Part shown: in pieces, positions 44,713-59,700 of the stretch
How the letters are laid out: every line of letters begins with the position of its first letter
Position numbering within the stretch: position 1 is the first letter of the stretch
Source of the DNA: Blastomussa wellsi
Lineage: Eukaryota; Cnidaria; Anthozoa; Scleractinia; Plerogyridae
Direction of reading: 5' to 3'
DNA length: 64,000 bases
Assembly (NCBI GenBank): GCA_947652115.1
Contig: OX393561.1
Location: 371,546-435,545, forward strand
The notes under the pieces: model-generated
Told to the model about the DNA's origin: nothing
What the model saw: the letters and a program-made list of their open reading frames with translations, nothing else
Databases searched by the model: none
Made by a program: the position numbers and the translations under genes

Positions 44713-47700
44713 ATGTTAAAACTATTCCTGTTTTTGTTGGCGGCATTCACGCCAAGCGTAATCGAAGGTAAGTTGTATGCGGTTTGCTCTCCATTATTGA
44801 TTGCGTGCGATTCTTTCTTCTTCCATTAAATTGTGAGTAAAGAATGTCAGAACATTGACCCTATAAATGTAAACTTAAATGTGCTTTTTCTGACATTATC
44901 TCATGCAAATGCAATCCCCGTGACACCATTTAGCATGAAACACGTTTCTATGGATTGTGATAATTAATCAGCGTATTTTACGTTTATAGTTTGTATGCAC
45001 TCAAGAAAGATCAAACATAAACCAGTGGAGAAATATGCGAAACTTTGACAGTGTCTTCACAGTCTTTAAATGTCCTCATTGATTGTATTCTTAATCCTTA
45101 AATTGTTTTTCAGAACTACTTTTCGATATGTTTTGTTTTCAGTTATTTACATCTCTTGTGGTAATTAAATTCCTGCAGGGATTGAAAATTTCTTACTTTC
45201 CACTGTGTCAATAATATATTTCCTGGTGCGGAATAGCTGGCGATGTGCGGAGAAAGTTAAGACAGGTTCATTCAAATTGATGCTGATTATTTTTAAATCT
45301 ATTCTGGAGGGTACTAACACTAAAATAGCTACACAGTTCCAATGCCTGAAAAATGCTGAAATATTCATCGCCTTTGGCCCTGTAAAATTGAATACATTGA
45401 TTGATATCCTGGTAGGCACTTGGTGTAGTTTTTAATCATTCTTCAGCCAGTAGAGTGAACGTACTAATTAGTGCCTACTGGACAGCCACCTTCCTTACTA
45501 ACGCCGAATTTTAAACGGCTGGAGTAACGTTTTGAACAAATTCCGGCACATGTTCTTTTAGGTATCCCTATCATGCTCCATGTCCACTGATCTTTCGAGT
45601 CATGGGATTGAGGGCTCATTTTTTCCAACACCGTCTACTGTATCGAGCCACCTCATGCTGCCCTGCAAAGTTTTGTTGCCTTTGGCTGTTTCAGGAATGT
45701 ATTAACTTCTCGAACAATCGGATTACTTAAATATTCTCTATTTTGTACTGTACGTCAGTGGATTGTTTCAATGTTTGGTTTTACTTACTAACGTGGTGAG
45801 CTAGGAGAAGCAAGGTTGAAAAAAAAAAAAACACCATGGTTATTTTCCAAAGTTTTTGTCAAAAGTCAATCTTACGTTATTTTATGATTAAAAGTGCTTT
45901 GATTTACGAGTTTTGGTAAGTAGTTGTTAAGAACTCGAGTAAAAAGTCTTGAGAAAATATACTTCAAAGCAAATAGAGCATTCCTTTCATTTGAATACCA
46001 ATTTAAGATCTTAAATTTCAGTTTTATCATAAAGATTTTGAATGAAATTGAAGGAATCAAGACCAGCAGTGCCACAATGTCTAAACTAAACTTAGGAATT
46101 TGTCTTATAACTTGAGAGGTAATAACATTCTTGTTTTCACCAAGTATGGCCATAGCAGCCATGGCGATACTATGGACCAAAATTATGGAATAGCCTCCCA
46201 AACTCGATTAGATCCTTGCTTTAAGTGAGGTAGACATCAGCTTCCATATGTAAACTTATCCTAACAATTTTCCTTATCATTTTTATCTATAAAATTTGTA
46301 TATATATCTTTATCTGTAGAGTTATATAGATTTATAATTCAGTTAGTTAGTTAGTTCATATGCATTCCCTAATATACATATTTTTACCTTTTTTTCTTTA
46401 CTTTTATTATGTTATTTTTCTTGGCGTCCCTCTTGAAATTGTTGACACTGAATACAAAATCTTTTTACGAAGAGTTATAATTGATATTTGCCAGTTAGTT
46501 AGGTGATCACATTTTTGCAACTCCGTGAAAGACACAAGTTATTAATGAGCCAATCGAAATTGCTTTTGAATCGCTCTGCAGTTAATTGTGCTGTAGCTGC
46601 TGCCTTGGAAGCTGATCAATTTTCATAAAACCTTTCGACAAATTTATCCGATCAGCTCATATTGTGCAAAAGGATTTGGAAAAAGTACAGGGCTATTTCC
46701 AAACAGATCTCCTAACAATTTTTAAATTTTCACAGTACTCAGTTTATTGCTTTGGTTACAGTTTAAGATAAGTTAACGTGATCTGAAGGGAAAAATGATA
46801 CCTGAATCGTTTCGGATTTGCAAAGTAAACACGAAGAAATGGGAAACGCACATTGCTAGCACATGACTGTATTATTATTAATATACCTATGTAGTTAGTA
46901 CATGTATTTTTAAAAGGAGGGTTCAAGCCTAAGACTAAAAATGTCGTGGTTCTTCTTCTTAATCACTGCTATATGTTTGGGCTCCAAAGATGTCTTAAAT
47001 ATGGCCGTGGGAACTCCATCTTTGTTTCCGCTTCGTAAACGGTCCATGCCATTTTAGTGACGGTTAGAAATTTTTTAGCTGTCTTCCTTTTTTTCACATA
47101 CAAAAACGAAAAATTGTAAGTCAACAACCAGAATCGAACCCAGAACTTCTGGCATGCCAACATCCCTATTCTACCAATACACTACCAGGTTGATCCTCCA
47201 ATTCCTCTCAAAATTTAATTATAAAAGATTGCTTTCTTAATCTATTTTACTTATAGTATTGCCCTAGCCAACAAATAAAAGCTAACCGCTAGCAAACCAG
47301 TGTGAAAGTGAACAATTAAGCATTTGGTAAGTGTGTAGTAGTCTATCACCAAATTATAACCAGTTTCAACCTAGTCCAGGCCTAAAATGGAGCAGATATA
47401 GCACCGTCCATTTCGTAAAGCTTGCTTACCAGTTATGGCATCGACCGTTAAAAATGGCTTGGACCGTTTACGAAAGAGAACTCACGTTCACCGTAGCGTG
47501 GGTGGATATCACGCGGTTTTTTTTTTCAGCGTTTTGTCAGATCGCTGACCCTTCACTTGCGCCACGCACCGGATCATGTTCAACTGTTATCGAAGCCCAG
47601 CACCGTTTTGCTCTGTAAACGATGCCTGTTCTTCATTAGAGAGTTTTAGCAACGACGACGGCGACGGCAAGAAAAACGTCATTTCAAAATGTAACTTCTC

Positions 47701-50700
47701 GTTCCTGTGACGCTTTCGCAATTATTGAAATCTGTTTGACTTGGAAAATGCTAACGAACTGTCGAGGAACTAAATTACTATAAACGGCGTTAAAGTAAGG
47801 AAAAAGAAAGAAAACTTTGCCGCCATGCGCTCACGTTCTCGAGAAAACATAAAATTTGGTCATTGCACGTTGTTGTCTTGTAGATGACGGCACAGAAATG
47901 TACAAAACTATAAAACGCACGTGCAGAGCGATTGTTTTTGCTCATTAAACCTATTGTTTTGTGGCGTTCTCGTTGCCGGTGCCGTCCTAGTTGCTAAAAC
48001 TCCCTAATAATTCTTCCGGTGGACGAAACAACAACAACAACAATAACAGCAAGCTGGATTTGCATGACTATAAGGAATTATTACAGTATTGCAAAAGCTT
48101 AATAACTATTAATTAATTGAATAATTAACTAATTGCGGGCGACCAGAGGACCACTCAATCCTAATCTCAACGTTGCAATTACAAACGCATGCGCGGCAAT
48201 TTTGCTCTATTCGAGTGTTCTTCCACTAAGAATGTATGGAATGCAAAGAACGCAATTTGACCACGCGCATCACGCGTACTTGGACCTTGGATCACGTGAA
48301 ACTGACGCATAGAAGCAGCCACGGCACGGTGCCGTGCAATCTAAATCGAGCGTGTCGACCTGGACGTTTCCTCTTCGTGTCGTGTCGGATGTCATTTTCC
48401 GGCCTCATTCCGCCTCAAGCGAGTATCGAGATCTGTTCGTCCTTGACCTGTGTGGAAAGAGTATCGACCGATCTGTTCGTCCTTAACCTTAAGCGTAGAG
48501 CGAGTGTTGTTTATCCGACCTGTTTGTCCTTGACCCGACAAGCGTGTAGTTGTTCGTCCGATCTGTCCGTACTTGACCTCAAACATGCAGCGAGAGCGTT
48601 CTTCGTCCTTGGAGCGGAAGCGTTGTAAATTTTTAAGGGTTTTACATTCATAAAGATTATTTTTATGTATCATAATCGTGATATAGTGACATTGTTTATC
48701 GCTTCTTTTACGTACATAAAGAGAAACTTTTGATTTTCCGTGTTGTACGTGCAGAATTTCACATGGTTATACCCTTATGGGAAAAAATTGAAACCCAGCT
48801 AAGCAGAAACATTTTTCTCTCTGGGTCCCAAAATATTTCATTACCCAAAGAGCCAAAAATCATCATGCACCACTGATAAAAATTTAGTACACCTCTGTTA
48901 CAGTTTCATTAACCCAAAAGCACAAGGCGTCGTCCTCGCGCCTAACCTTTGGCTATTACTAGTTAATATAACTAGACATAACAATCACTGCTTACTATGA
49001 ACTATTCAAGTCATTGCAACTAGTTTGTCTCCGTTCAAGCATGACAACATGACCGAACTTAATTGAATGTTTACAAAATAATCAGTAGAATTAATAAGAT
49101 GTAATAACAAGGCCTCACGTTGTTTTAGAGATGGGATTTTATATAAGATAATGTCTTGTTGGAGAAAAGCGTGAATAAACTTGTAAAAAATGAGTTTCAT
49201 CTTCAATTTTGTTACATTTACAGAGACTACATAGTTGTTATAACGATCGAAATTGTTATGTGAGCCCGCATTGCGCACAACGGCTGTATGTATTACCATG
49301 TGCCCTTATGAATACAATCAGCCTGGGGAATCCGCCATCTTTTATGTGGGAAATCATAGTCTTTCATCGCGAGGGATATTTTCGTATCGTCCTGTTTCAA
49401 TTGATTTGAAAATTTGGGAAACTTTTTTAAGTTTTTAGACTAGTTTTAGGCTTTTACTCCACTTTATCCCCTTATTCCCCCCCCCCTTTCCCTACGGATC
49501 GCCAAAGGGGCAACATTTCAGTACATGTATCCTTAAATGGTCTTAAATCTATTTCTGAGAACATTTAAACATTATTATATGCTATATTATCAAGTATCAT
49601 ATACTTGATATACTTATTAAGTATATACTAGTTATGCAATGGTTTCGAGTGACATTCCGTGAAATATCCCACGGGGAACTTCATTTTTCAGTATACGTTA
49701 TCGACCAATTGGAGCGCACGTAGTATCCCAGTTATTTTATAACTTATTGCAGCAATTAGAAAATCGCCATGGTCTCGGTGCATTATGCGTTAGGATTGTA
49801 TTTCTCTCTCCACAGGTGTTTATTTCCCATCACCAAACATACTGCAATCAGTGCTGAACGAAACAAGTCCTCCTGGTAAGGCCAACAACAATATTTTACA
49901 ACAAAAATATTCTTTATTACTTCAGAATTAGGTCTTAATCTCCTGACTCCGCAGGTAGCAACGCCAATCGAGGCGGGCGAGGATAATCAGGGAAAAAAAT
50001 GAAAAAGAAAATACACACTAAAAAAATGCAAATACGTAGTAATTAAATGCGAAAACAGAATAAACTACAGAAACAGCTATGTAATTAATTGAGGTTGGCA
50101 ACGTAGTGGGTTATGAGAAGTAGATAAATAAGACACAAATGAAAAGATTAGATAGGCCGAAAAAAGGAAAAATAATAACTACTGAATGTATTTACTAACT
50201 TTTGAGATAATGGATTCTAATTTTTCGTACGAGTCTTCAGATTCTAATATATTGAACAAAATCATACGAATTTTCCTTTTAAAGATGAGTTTTGATATAA
50301 TTCGGAGCGCAGTTGGTTCTCATTCCATAGCTTTGCACCAATTCTTGATCGGCGGCAACGAGTGTCATGGGACCTCGCAACTTACATCCCCAAATCACCT
50401 CCTTTGTGTTAAAGTGCACCTAACCCCAAAATATTTATTTCGCTACAGTGAACCTTTACACCTTTCCTTTCTCCTTTTTACCAATTGGGTGCACTTAACT
50501 TAAGAGTAACTGTCAGTTAAAAGTAGCCCTTTGATATAACTTGGATAGCAAATTAAAACGTTTGAATTCAATGATCACACAACACATCCCACGGTTTGGC
50601 CAAAACATGTACGCATGCGCACAGCCTATTACCCGTGGAGTGGCAGCCATTGCGTGATTTCATACCGGGGGTACTGGGTCCGAGCCGTATATTATGGGAT

Positions 50701-53700
50701 TATTGAAAACAATAATCAGACGACTCAGAAAGAGCACACCGAGCTTTACAAGATCCTCAAGTTTGGTGCTTATTGTTCTAATATTGAACGAGATACAGCC
50801 AACCAAAAACTCCAAAATTTACTAAGAAATATATGGAGTCCGGATAAAGTGTCCGGCAATCCATGCATTTCTTAGTAAATTTTCAAGTTTTTGAATGGCC
50901 ATATCTCCTTCAATATTGGTCTGATTAACACCAAACTTACGGATTTTGTAATGCTCGGGGTGCATTTTCTGACTATGTGGGTCTTGGTTGAATAATCCCA
51001 TAATATACGGATTTCATTACCAGTCCCCCCCGTATGAAATCGGGCAATGGACAGCTGTTTCGGCAGCCAGACTTATAGGTCTCTTATAAAATAGTCAACT
51101 CCGTCATTTTACTCCAGAGGCGAACCCGAAGGTTGCTTTAACCCTCAGCCCAATACAGTTCATATGGGAGCTGTGGCTGGAGCTGTACAACAGTCTACGC
51201 AATGCGTAAGGAGATGTGGATCACCAAAAGAAACAACCTTCGGGTTCGCCTCTGGAGTAAACGGCGGGGTCGATGATTTTATATGAGATCCTCACGCCTG
51301 GCTATGCCACGCTGATGACGCCTAAAAGGCCGAAACAGCTGTACATGGCTGTCACTCCCCGGGTAATAGGCTGTGCGCATGCGACCAGGATTTGGCCAAA
51401 CGTGGGATGTGTTGTGTGACCATTCCTTCAGATGGTTTATTCGATAGCAAAACGGCACCTCTTTCACATACCTATAGGAGAGTTACTACATGTCACTTAA
51501 ATAACCGCTTAAAGCTCAGCTTAAAGTACTTACAGAAACTTGTACGAAGTTTTTCTGAAAAGCCCTTTTGAATATCTGAATTTCAATTTTCTCTTCCCTG
51601 TTGTATACTCCTGTAATCCCTACCATTTATATAACTCCATAAAGGTACCCCTTTCGGGCAAGGCCACCCCATATAGTCACTTTAAGGAGTAGTCCCCCTG
51701 ATTACGGGTTATCAAATTGGTCGGCGGAAGTAAGGTAATAGACAAATTCCGATATATTAAAATTCTAACATGGCGCCGAAGCTTGGGGGAATAAAACAAT
51801 CTTTTGTTTGGCAGCATGTTAGAATATTAATATTGGTCTATTCGAGCATAATGTACTATTATTTAGATAATGCAAACATTCAAATAAGCGACATCCTTCG
51901 ATTACTCAACATCGCGATGTTTTTTCAACTCTGTAGGAAGTTACAGAGGAATAAAAACATACTATGAACATAACAAACCCTTTCGTCCATTACATGGCAA
52001 CATATTGTAGACCCTGTTACTTGTCATAGTACAATGTACACTCAGGAAGCTGTCGATAACTGCCAATAATTTGTTCGTATTTCCCCCAAGGCACGTTTGT
52101 CGCAAGGGTGCAAGCTATAGCTCGGACGGGGAGTTCTGCTGACATCACTTATTCCCTTCAAAATGACAAAGGCTGGTTTAAAATAAACAAAACGAGTGGT
52201 GTTATAACTGTTGCAAAGACTCTGGACAGAGAGGTAAGGAGACAGTAGTCATAACTATTAAAGTATGTATAGTACACTCAACAAAATTACTTTATTCTGA
52301 TTGGACGAGAGCAGTACAGTTTAGCCCAAATTGTACTCCGCAGAATAACTATCATGTTTCTATAGCAACCCTGTTAAACGCGGGCAAGCGCGGCAAATTT
52401 GAGAGGGAGAGAGAAAATGACGAACAGTCGTTTTGTTTTCTCTAACGAGGACGAGCTTCAAAATCTTAAAGGAATAGCAACCAACCAAAATACAAAGAAG
52501 AGCGCACAAACCACCAGCAATTTTATGCTGAGGTAAGAAACAAATGTGGTCTTTTTTCGTTTATTTGCTCAATTTTACTACAAACACACAAAAAAAGGTT
52601 TGTACAATTTTGACAACTATATGTCTATTAGTCATAAATTGTACGAGAAGCCATACTCCTGTAGTTCGTGATTTATCCATTAGTATACTCGTATTGCTCA
52701 ACACTAGTTCGGTTTATCCAAAAAGCTAATTACTGATTCAACAAGAAGGTTTGAAAGGTAAAGCTAGCCTGAACAAATCGCCTAAAACATGGTATTTTCT
52801 TACTTTTCTTAGAAAACATCATTTTTGCAATTTCAAGCCATTGCTTCTAAGAGCGGTGAAGACCAGGTATGTTCTTAAGGTAACCTAATGTTTACCCCAA
52901 TGCTTATACATTTAAGTAGTTTTATTAAGGCATTGGTTAATTTGTTGAAATGGGTTAAAAAAGAAAGGTTGCGGTGATCAGGGGTTTTCTCCTGATACAA
53001 CACGCTCATGCAGTGTTGCGGAAAGAACAGGACACTTGTTGATGCAAATGACTAAAATATACGCGTCCCTAATTAATTCGTTTCAAAGCAAAAGGATGCA
53101 TACATTTCCGAAATAAAATCTCTTCACGTTACATATTAACATTCCTAAACTAAATGATACATCGCTTTCCTTCTTCGACAGGGTAATATAGATATATACT
53201 GCACTGTGCTGGATATTAACGATAACTACCCACAGTTCGAGAACTTGCCATATCAAGTCAATATTTCTGAGGTATGATTAACTATCCATTACTTACAGTG
53301 TTTGACTGTGATGGTGCCTGTAACTGCGTGCAACTCAGTAACTCTTACTGTCTTTTTGGCGACTCACTCTCCAAAGGAGCAAGAAGACGAACAGTATATA
53401 ATGATTAATGTTTCACGTTAATGTAAACTGACGTATTAAAAAGAGTGTGTAATTGTTACGTACTTCACTGGCATAGGCGGTGGAGCGGGAGGGGCAGGGG
53501 GCTGAAGCCCCCCCCCCCCCCCCCCCACGTTTCGGTGGCGAAAATATCGGTAGCACAGCATAAAATTGCGACAAAATGAAAACGGAATTACAAAACTGAT
53601 TCAACCAAGCCAAGTTAAGGCCGGTCGCTAACTTAGAGAAACTTTTTGTGGGCGCAGCAAACAGTGACGACTTCAGCGAGCTGGAAAGGTCTTGCTTTGA

Positions 53701-56700
53701 AACTGACAGACTGTGGCCGGCTTGGGCATCAACTTCACCTCGTGAATGATGCAGTGAAAAGTACGCTTCCCGAAATATGTCAGGTTACAAAACTCCTGTC
53801 ACCAAAACGCTACTAGGAGAGGTCCGCAAACTGCTAAGATTGTATTTGACATTACCTGTGACATCGGCGACTTCCGAGCGCACATTTTCATCCCTACGTT
53901 GCCTAAAAACCTGCCTTAGAAGCCCCATGAATCAGGATCGTCTGAACAACTGCCTCCCCCTTCATTGCATTGAGCACTGTAGACATACAAGTTTGCTCGT
54001 GAAAATGAACAACGCGAAAGACATTTTGAAAAATTCGAGTAGAGGTATGTGCTTGGCTTCGTGTGCGATGAGCACCCCCCCCCCCATGTTTCAAAACGCT
54101 CCGCCGCCTCTGACTGGACGCCACAGACTGCTTGAAACAGACATCTTTCTAAAACTCACATGCATTATATTTTCTATTTTTATTATATTTTTTTTAAATA
54201 AGAACACAAAAATTGGAGAGGTGGTGTTCCAGGTGTCGGCTTCTGATCGAGACGCCTCAGACAATCATAACAATGTCGTATACTTCAGAATCGCTGGAGG
54301 AAACACGGTAAGTGAGAAAAAAAACTCGCATTCTACGAGATCATCGTTGTATTTTAATAGTCTCTTACTTGGTTAGTTAAAAAATGTGTTTTATGCTTAT
54401 GAAGAACCTTTATACCTAATTCGATTTTTCTTTTGGTAGATACCCAGTTTTACCGTCACTAATTTTGCATAAGCTGAAACGACAAAGGAATCATGATTGT
54501 CTCAAATCGTGTAGCGGGTACTTTAGAGGACGGACTTGATGGCCACGTCATCTATAGCGTTTTTTATTTTGGTATTTCATTTGCAGGACGAAAGTTTTGA
54601 AATTGATGGTTTCAATGGAAAGATAACCTTGAAAAAGAAACTGGACTTTGAAGGATCATCGGTGTATTATCATCTTAATATAACAGCAACGGTAAGTCAG
54701 AAAAAAATCTGATTTTTACGGTGGTCAGCCACTCGGCAAATCCAAGAGAAGCTCATCTTTAATCGTTTTCTTTCTATTTTATGGTCAATCTTTTCACAGA
54801 ACTTTCTCGTTAGCTTGACGCTTGGATCAGATAATACACCTTATTCCAAAATGGCTACCATCTTAATATTCTTTTGTTGGTATTCAAATTAGCCCTTCTT
54901 GCCTCGTTTCTAAGCTCAAAAATCCAAAGAATATTTTATCTTGAACGAGGCAACAAGGGCCAATTTGTATGTGCAGAAATCAGCGGCCATGTTGGAATAA
55001 GGTGTATAGCCGATCGCTATAGAACTTCAAGACTCCAAAACCTTTGTAACGCGAACTTTATCATTTCTTCTTAGTAAATCGTGAAGATTTTTAACAGTGT
55101 CTCTAATTTTATCTGAGTCATATTTCACTGCAAAGTTCGGTTAACAAACGGTGTAGACATCCAAACTTCAGAGCTGGATAAACAAGTGAAGTTAACTAAA
55201 AAACCGTCACACCCATAAAACTAGCCAAAATTAACATAGTATTACGTAACCGAAAAGAAAAAACGCACGTGAAAACGAAAACAAGGCACACACGCAAAAA
55301 CTAATTAAATATTCGCAACATGGTGTATGGTTCTTGAAAATCGTGATAAAGCTCTAAGAAAATCATTAGTACAGGAGGGACCGAATAAATATTTTGTTGC
55401 GGAGGAATTAATTAACGTTGATGACGTGTAGGCCCAAAATGCGGAGATTTAATTAACGTCTAACCGGCATGACAGGCTTTTCTTGTTCTATATTTAAATA
55501 ACGGTTTTTCAAGTTATGTCTGAATTAGAGACGTCATAGGCTATCGAATTCTCATTATGTTCCTTTTTGTATTCACCTTGACTAGCTTTAACCGGTTTAA
55601 AGTAGAAATCACTAAACCTTTCAATGTCATCATCATCATCATCATCATCCTATTGACACTTCTGGGTGTTGCATAAGGCGGCCTGTCAATTCTCTCCACC
55701 TTGTACGGTCCTTCGCCACACCTTCCATCTGTATCCACGAGGTAAAGCCAAGTTTCTTCCATTCACTGTCAACCGTCCGATGCCAGGTTGTTCTGGGTCT
55801 GCCTTGTCTTCTCTTACATTCAGGGCTCCATGTTAGAGACACTAGCATTGTTTTTATTCTCAAGTCTCTCAGGACAAGACCTAACCATCTCCAGATTCTA
55901 GCCCAAATCATGTCAGTTCTAAACAGGCACCATCCCAGCTAATAAATCTTTGTTCGATTTCTTTACTGGCCAAAAGATTCCAAAAATGCCCCTTAGGCAT
56001 CCTCTCTGGAAACATTTCAACCTGCAAGCATCATACTCAGTCATCCTCTATGTCTCTGCGCCATATAGCAGAACAGCTAAAACATTGAGCTTGGTTTGAG
56101 CTTTATAGCGCCTCTAGCACGAGATAATCGCCTGCTAATATCCATCTCTGCTCCACTGGACCTCCCTATCTCAGAACCAAGGTAGACAAACTTGTCAACG
56201 TCTTCCAGGGGCATTCAATGTGTAATTATGAATTCAATGTGAAATCCTCCGCATTATTAATTCCTCCGCAAATTAATGAGATTCCTCCGCAAAAAAGGTT
56301 AATTCGGCCCCTCCTATATTACTAATATCACAGGAACCCCCAACTTTGGAAGGGAATGAATGATTGGACAAATGATAGGAGTCCACTGGCAAACGAGGAT
56401 GGATAACGATGAACAAGATGGAAATGCATTAAAATAAAGTTTCTTTTGCCTTTGATTATTTCGTTTGAGGATTTAATAAAACAGATGACTGTAGCCTTCG
56501 ATTTGAGCACATTCCTCCTGAAAGTGCTCTTCCACTAGACTAATTACTTTTATATCTTTACCCGTAGGATCAGTCTGGTGCGTCTGCGGGCAACAAAAAC
56601 TGGACAGTGGTTACCATTGGAGTGACAGATGCAGACGACCTTCCGGCGAAATTTTCGCAGTATTTGTATGAAGTGTTAATTGAAGTCGATGCTCCACAGG

Positions 56701-59700
56701 TAAAAAAAATGTAATAAACATGAAAGTTTGTTTACCAAGTTTTATTGAACCAGTCTTCCTAAGTGTTCTCTGGTGATTGAGACACTCGATGGGCACGATA
56801 ACACAACGATTTTAATCTAAACTTACATACACGCTCACATGGACGGCCATGATGTGTGAAGACCTTAATCCCATGATCCGTAGCGTCATTAACAATTCTT
56901 TATCCGGCATGAACACTTCCGGTTTGTGACTAGAACATTACACTCAGCTACGGTTATTGAAGAGTGAATCGTCCGATTTTGTACTTTTTTTCCGTCGGAA
57001 GAAGTGCTTTAGTTTTCGGAATGGCATAGAAAGATCAACCATTCAAGAACCGGAGTCTTCACGTGCCCAACAACGAAGGCGACTTACTAGTTATGCTAAA
57101 ACAATCTTTCTTATTTTGCATTTTGAAGAGAAGGAGTATCATTAAAACATGGGTAGTGTTAGTAGTATAGGGTGCAGCAAATTAACCCCTTTTTGGCTTG
57201 GGAATCAATAACCTATGACATCAGCGACGTTAATTTATTCCCCCGCTAATTAATGAGGTTCTACTACAATGTGCGATTATATTTGGTATGTCACCGGTTT
57301 CCTTGTAATTTTTGCTTCTTTTTTTTTCAAACCAAGGGACATGAAATCGTTAGAGTACACGCTGAAGATCAAGATTCAGTAAAGGCTTCTGTTTCTTATG
57401 CAATATATCCAGGTTTGTTATAGCTCCGCGTTTTCAGAACAGTTATTAGGAACCTTACGAAACCACGACGGTGATGGTGAGGACAACACCTGGTTAAAAA
57501 TGAATTTATATTTTATGTACGAATCTCACGGTTGTCTTGGTGTATTCGATGCGTCTATTGCTTTCAAACGTATAGCTCTTGTAGAAAATATAAGGACGGT
57601 GTTTATTTTGAAACGAAAAACGAAATTTAGCCGTCGAGGTGCGCGTTCACCAAAGTACTCAGGTCATTTCACGTTGTTTGGGAGCTTAAGCAATGACGAC
57701 GAAGAGGACGACGCCTGGTTCAAAATGAGTTGATATTTTACGTGCGAATCTCACAATTACCTTGATGTATTCTGTGCATCCATCACTATCAAATGTAGCT
57801 CTTGTAGAAAATATTAAGACGGCGTTTATTTCCAAACAGAAAAATAGAAATTTAGCCATCAGGTTCACGTTCTGAGAATTTGGTCATTTCACGTTGTCGA
57901 AAACTTAAAAACCACCTTTTTCTTTGTTCATATGCAAATTGCTGATCTGTTTTACTATTTTTAATCTTTTAATATTTTAGTCACGTGCATTTTCTTTCAT
58001 TATTGTAAAACGCCATTGAACCATCGGGAAATGAATACACAAAGTAATTGTTATTGGCATAAATTTTAACTAGCTGTGCTCGCCAGGAACATCAGTATTG
58101 CACACACCCCAGAACAGAATGAAGCGGACACGGACCCATCCTACACGCTCCCATGTACTTTCAAAGGAGCCCAGCAGCCTCAAACATTTTTGTGGTTTGA
58201 AAAATCGAGTTTGTTTTGTTGTATTTCAGAAAGTGACCCTGAGCAGTTATTCAAAATCAACAATGCAACAGGATCAATATCACTGAACCATAACCTTACT
58301 CGAAACACATATCCATTCATTGTAACAGTAAGTATCATCCACAATTTTTGTTATAGGTGTTGCTAGGAAACATGAAGTATCCGTTACGGCGCTATGTTTA
58401 ACGAATAGCAATTGGAGCCTGAAGGGCCCGCGTTAATTCACAGGGAAACCGGACAAACTGTTTGTGTAGACACATTTACATTTTATAGCGAATGTATGGA
58501 ATTTACAGAATGGCTCGCAGAATTGCAGAATAAAAGTAAATGTATATTAGCTGTTGTCTACCATCATTTCTTTGACTCAAATTGATGAATTTGAGCGATT
58601 TTGAAGAATTTTACTTTCGCTGTTTACTGTACATCTGATTATAAAGTAAGGGTGGAAACTTCAACAGCTCAAAGTTGGAACTCCTTCAGCGCCGAGGCGT
58701 TTTTCGACCAGAAAATCCAATCGCTCAACTTCCAAATCAAGCACAATAATAAAAGACCCAGACCCTCGGTTCCCGAGTTCTCATTGTATATGCAAAAGGA
58801 CCACGTGGGCGAAATCCGGCTTTCTGATTGGCCCATTCCAAAAATCCTGATCCTTCTGATTGGTTACTACTTAAACCGCTGCCGTATACTACTTAGGTTT
58901 GTTTGTCAACAATTTGTAAAGTTTGATTCTCGAATTTGATTCTCGTATTTGTTGTGAATGAATGAATGAATGAATGAAACTAGTGTTCTTTGTTCGGCGA
59001 ACTAAGAACGCAAGAAAAGCTAAGAAAGGATCTGAAAGGCCCTGGTAAACAACGGTTGAAATGTTGACTGCTTTTTTGAAACCACTTTTTACTTTAAAAA
59101 AGTAAGTAAACCGCAAAGTGCTTAATGTTTGTTTCAATTTTCAGGCCAAATCAACTAATCATCCTGTTGCATTTGCTCTGGTCATGGTAAATGTGGGCGC
59201 AATGCCTAACCGAACGTTTGAGACAGAAGTGATGGAAAATCTGGCAAACTCAACAGTGTTTGACTTAAAGGTATGCCAGTATCCAATATTTTAAGAGAGC
59301 AGACGATATTTCGACTCTGTTTGAAACGAGAGCCGAAAAAATCGTCTGCTCTCGCAGGATAGCATTTAATCAAGAAATAGAAATTCCACGCCATGTTTCC
59401 AACGAATTAGATGTAGAACGCGTAGATGTATAACGCTTGCATTTTGTTTTGTTAATGTCAGTCTCTGGAGCAATATTTCAACGTATCAAATCCGGTATTC
59501 AAAATTCACCGACGCGGCGCAGGAGACAAGTTTTACATAAATGGAACATCAAAGGAACTCAGAGTTGGCGCTCAAGCTTTGGACAGAGAAGAACTCGTTA
59601 AGTACACTTTGGTTGTGGAGCTGCTAAGCAGTGGAAACAATAAAGGATTTGCACTGGTTAGTTTGATTATATTTCCTGTACGTCTTTTTTTCAGTTTAGT

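Larger units (their letters stand above)
44770..49810. other. Cadherin intron 1 (5 kb)
   Basis: It separates the signal-peptide exon from the rest. It contains a tRNA-like SINE, a MITE and a small degenerate tandem repeat (listed separately). The first 2 kb hold nothing recognised. Confidence 0.5.

Noticed and set aside
45165..46201. Two minus-strand open frames (45165-45419 and 45872-46201) with vaguely similar hydrophobic stretches, considered as diverged copies of one gene
   Set aside because: The similarity is weak and limited to hydrophobic residues, and no motif or splice signal supports coding. It may be an unrecognised old repeat.
48236..48628. 130-residue plus-strand open frame
   Set aside because: It crosses a degenerate tandem repeat, lacks any domain and sits in a cadherin intron.
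53777..54376. A 199-residue gene
   Set aside because: It is an accidental fusion of a hAT transposase remnant with cadherin exon 6 read across the intron.
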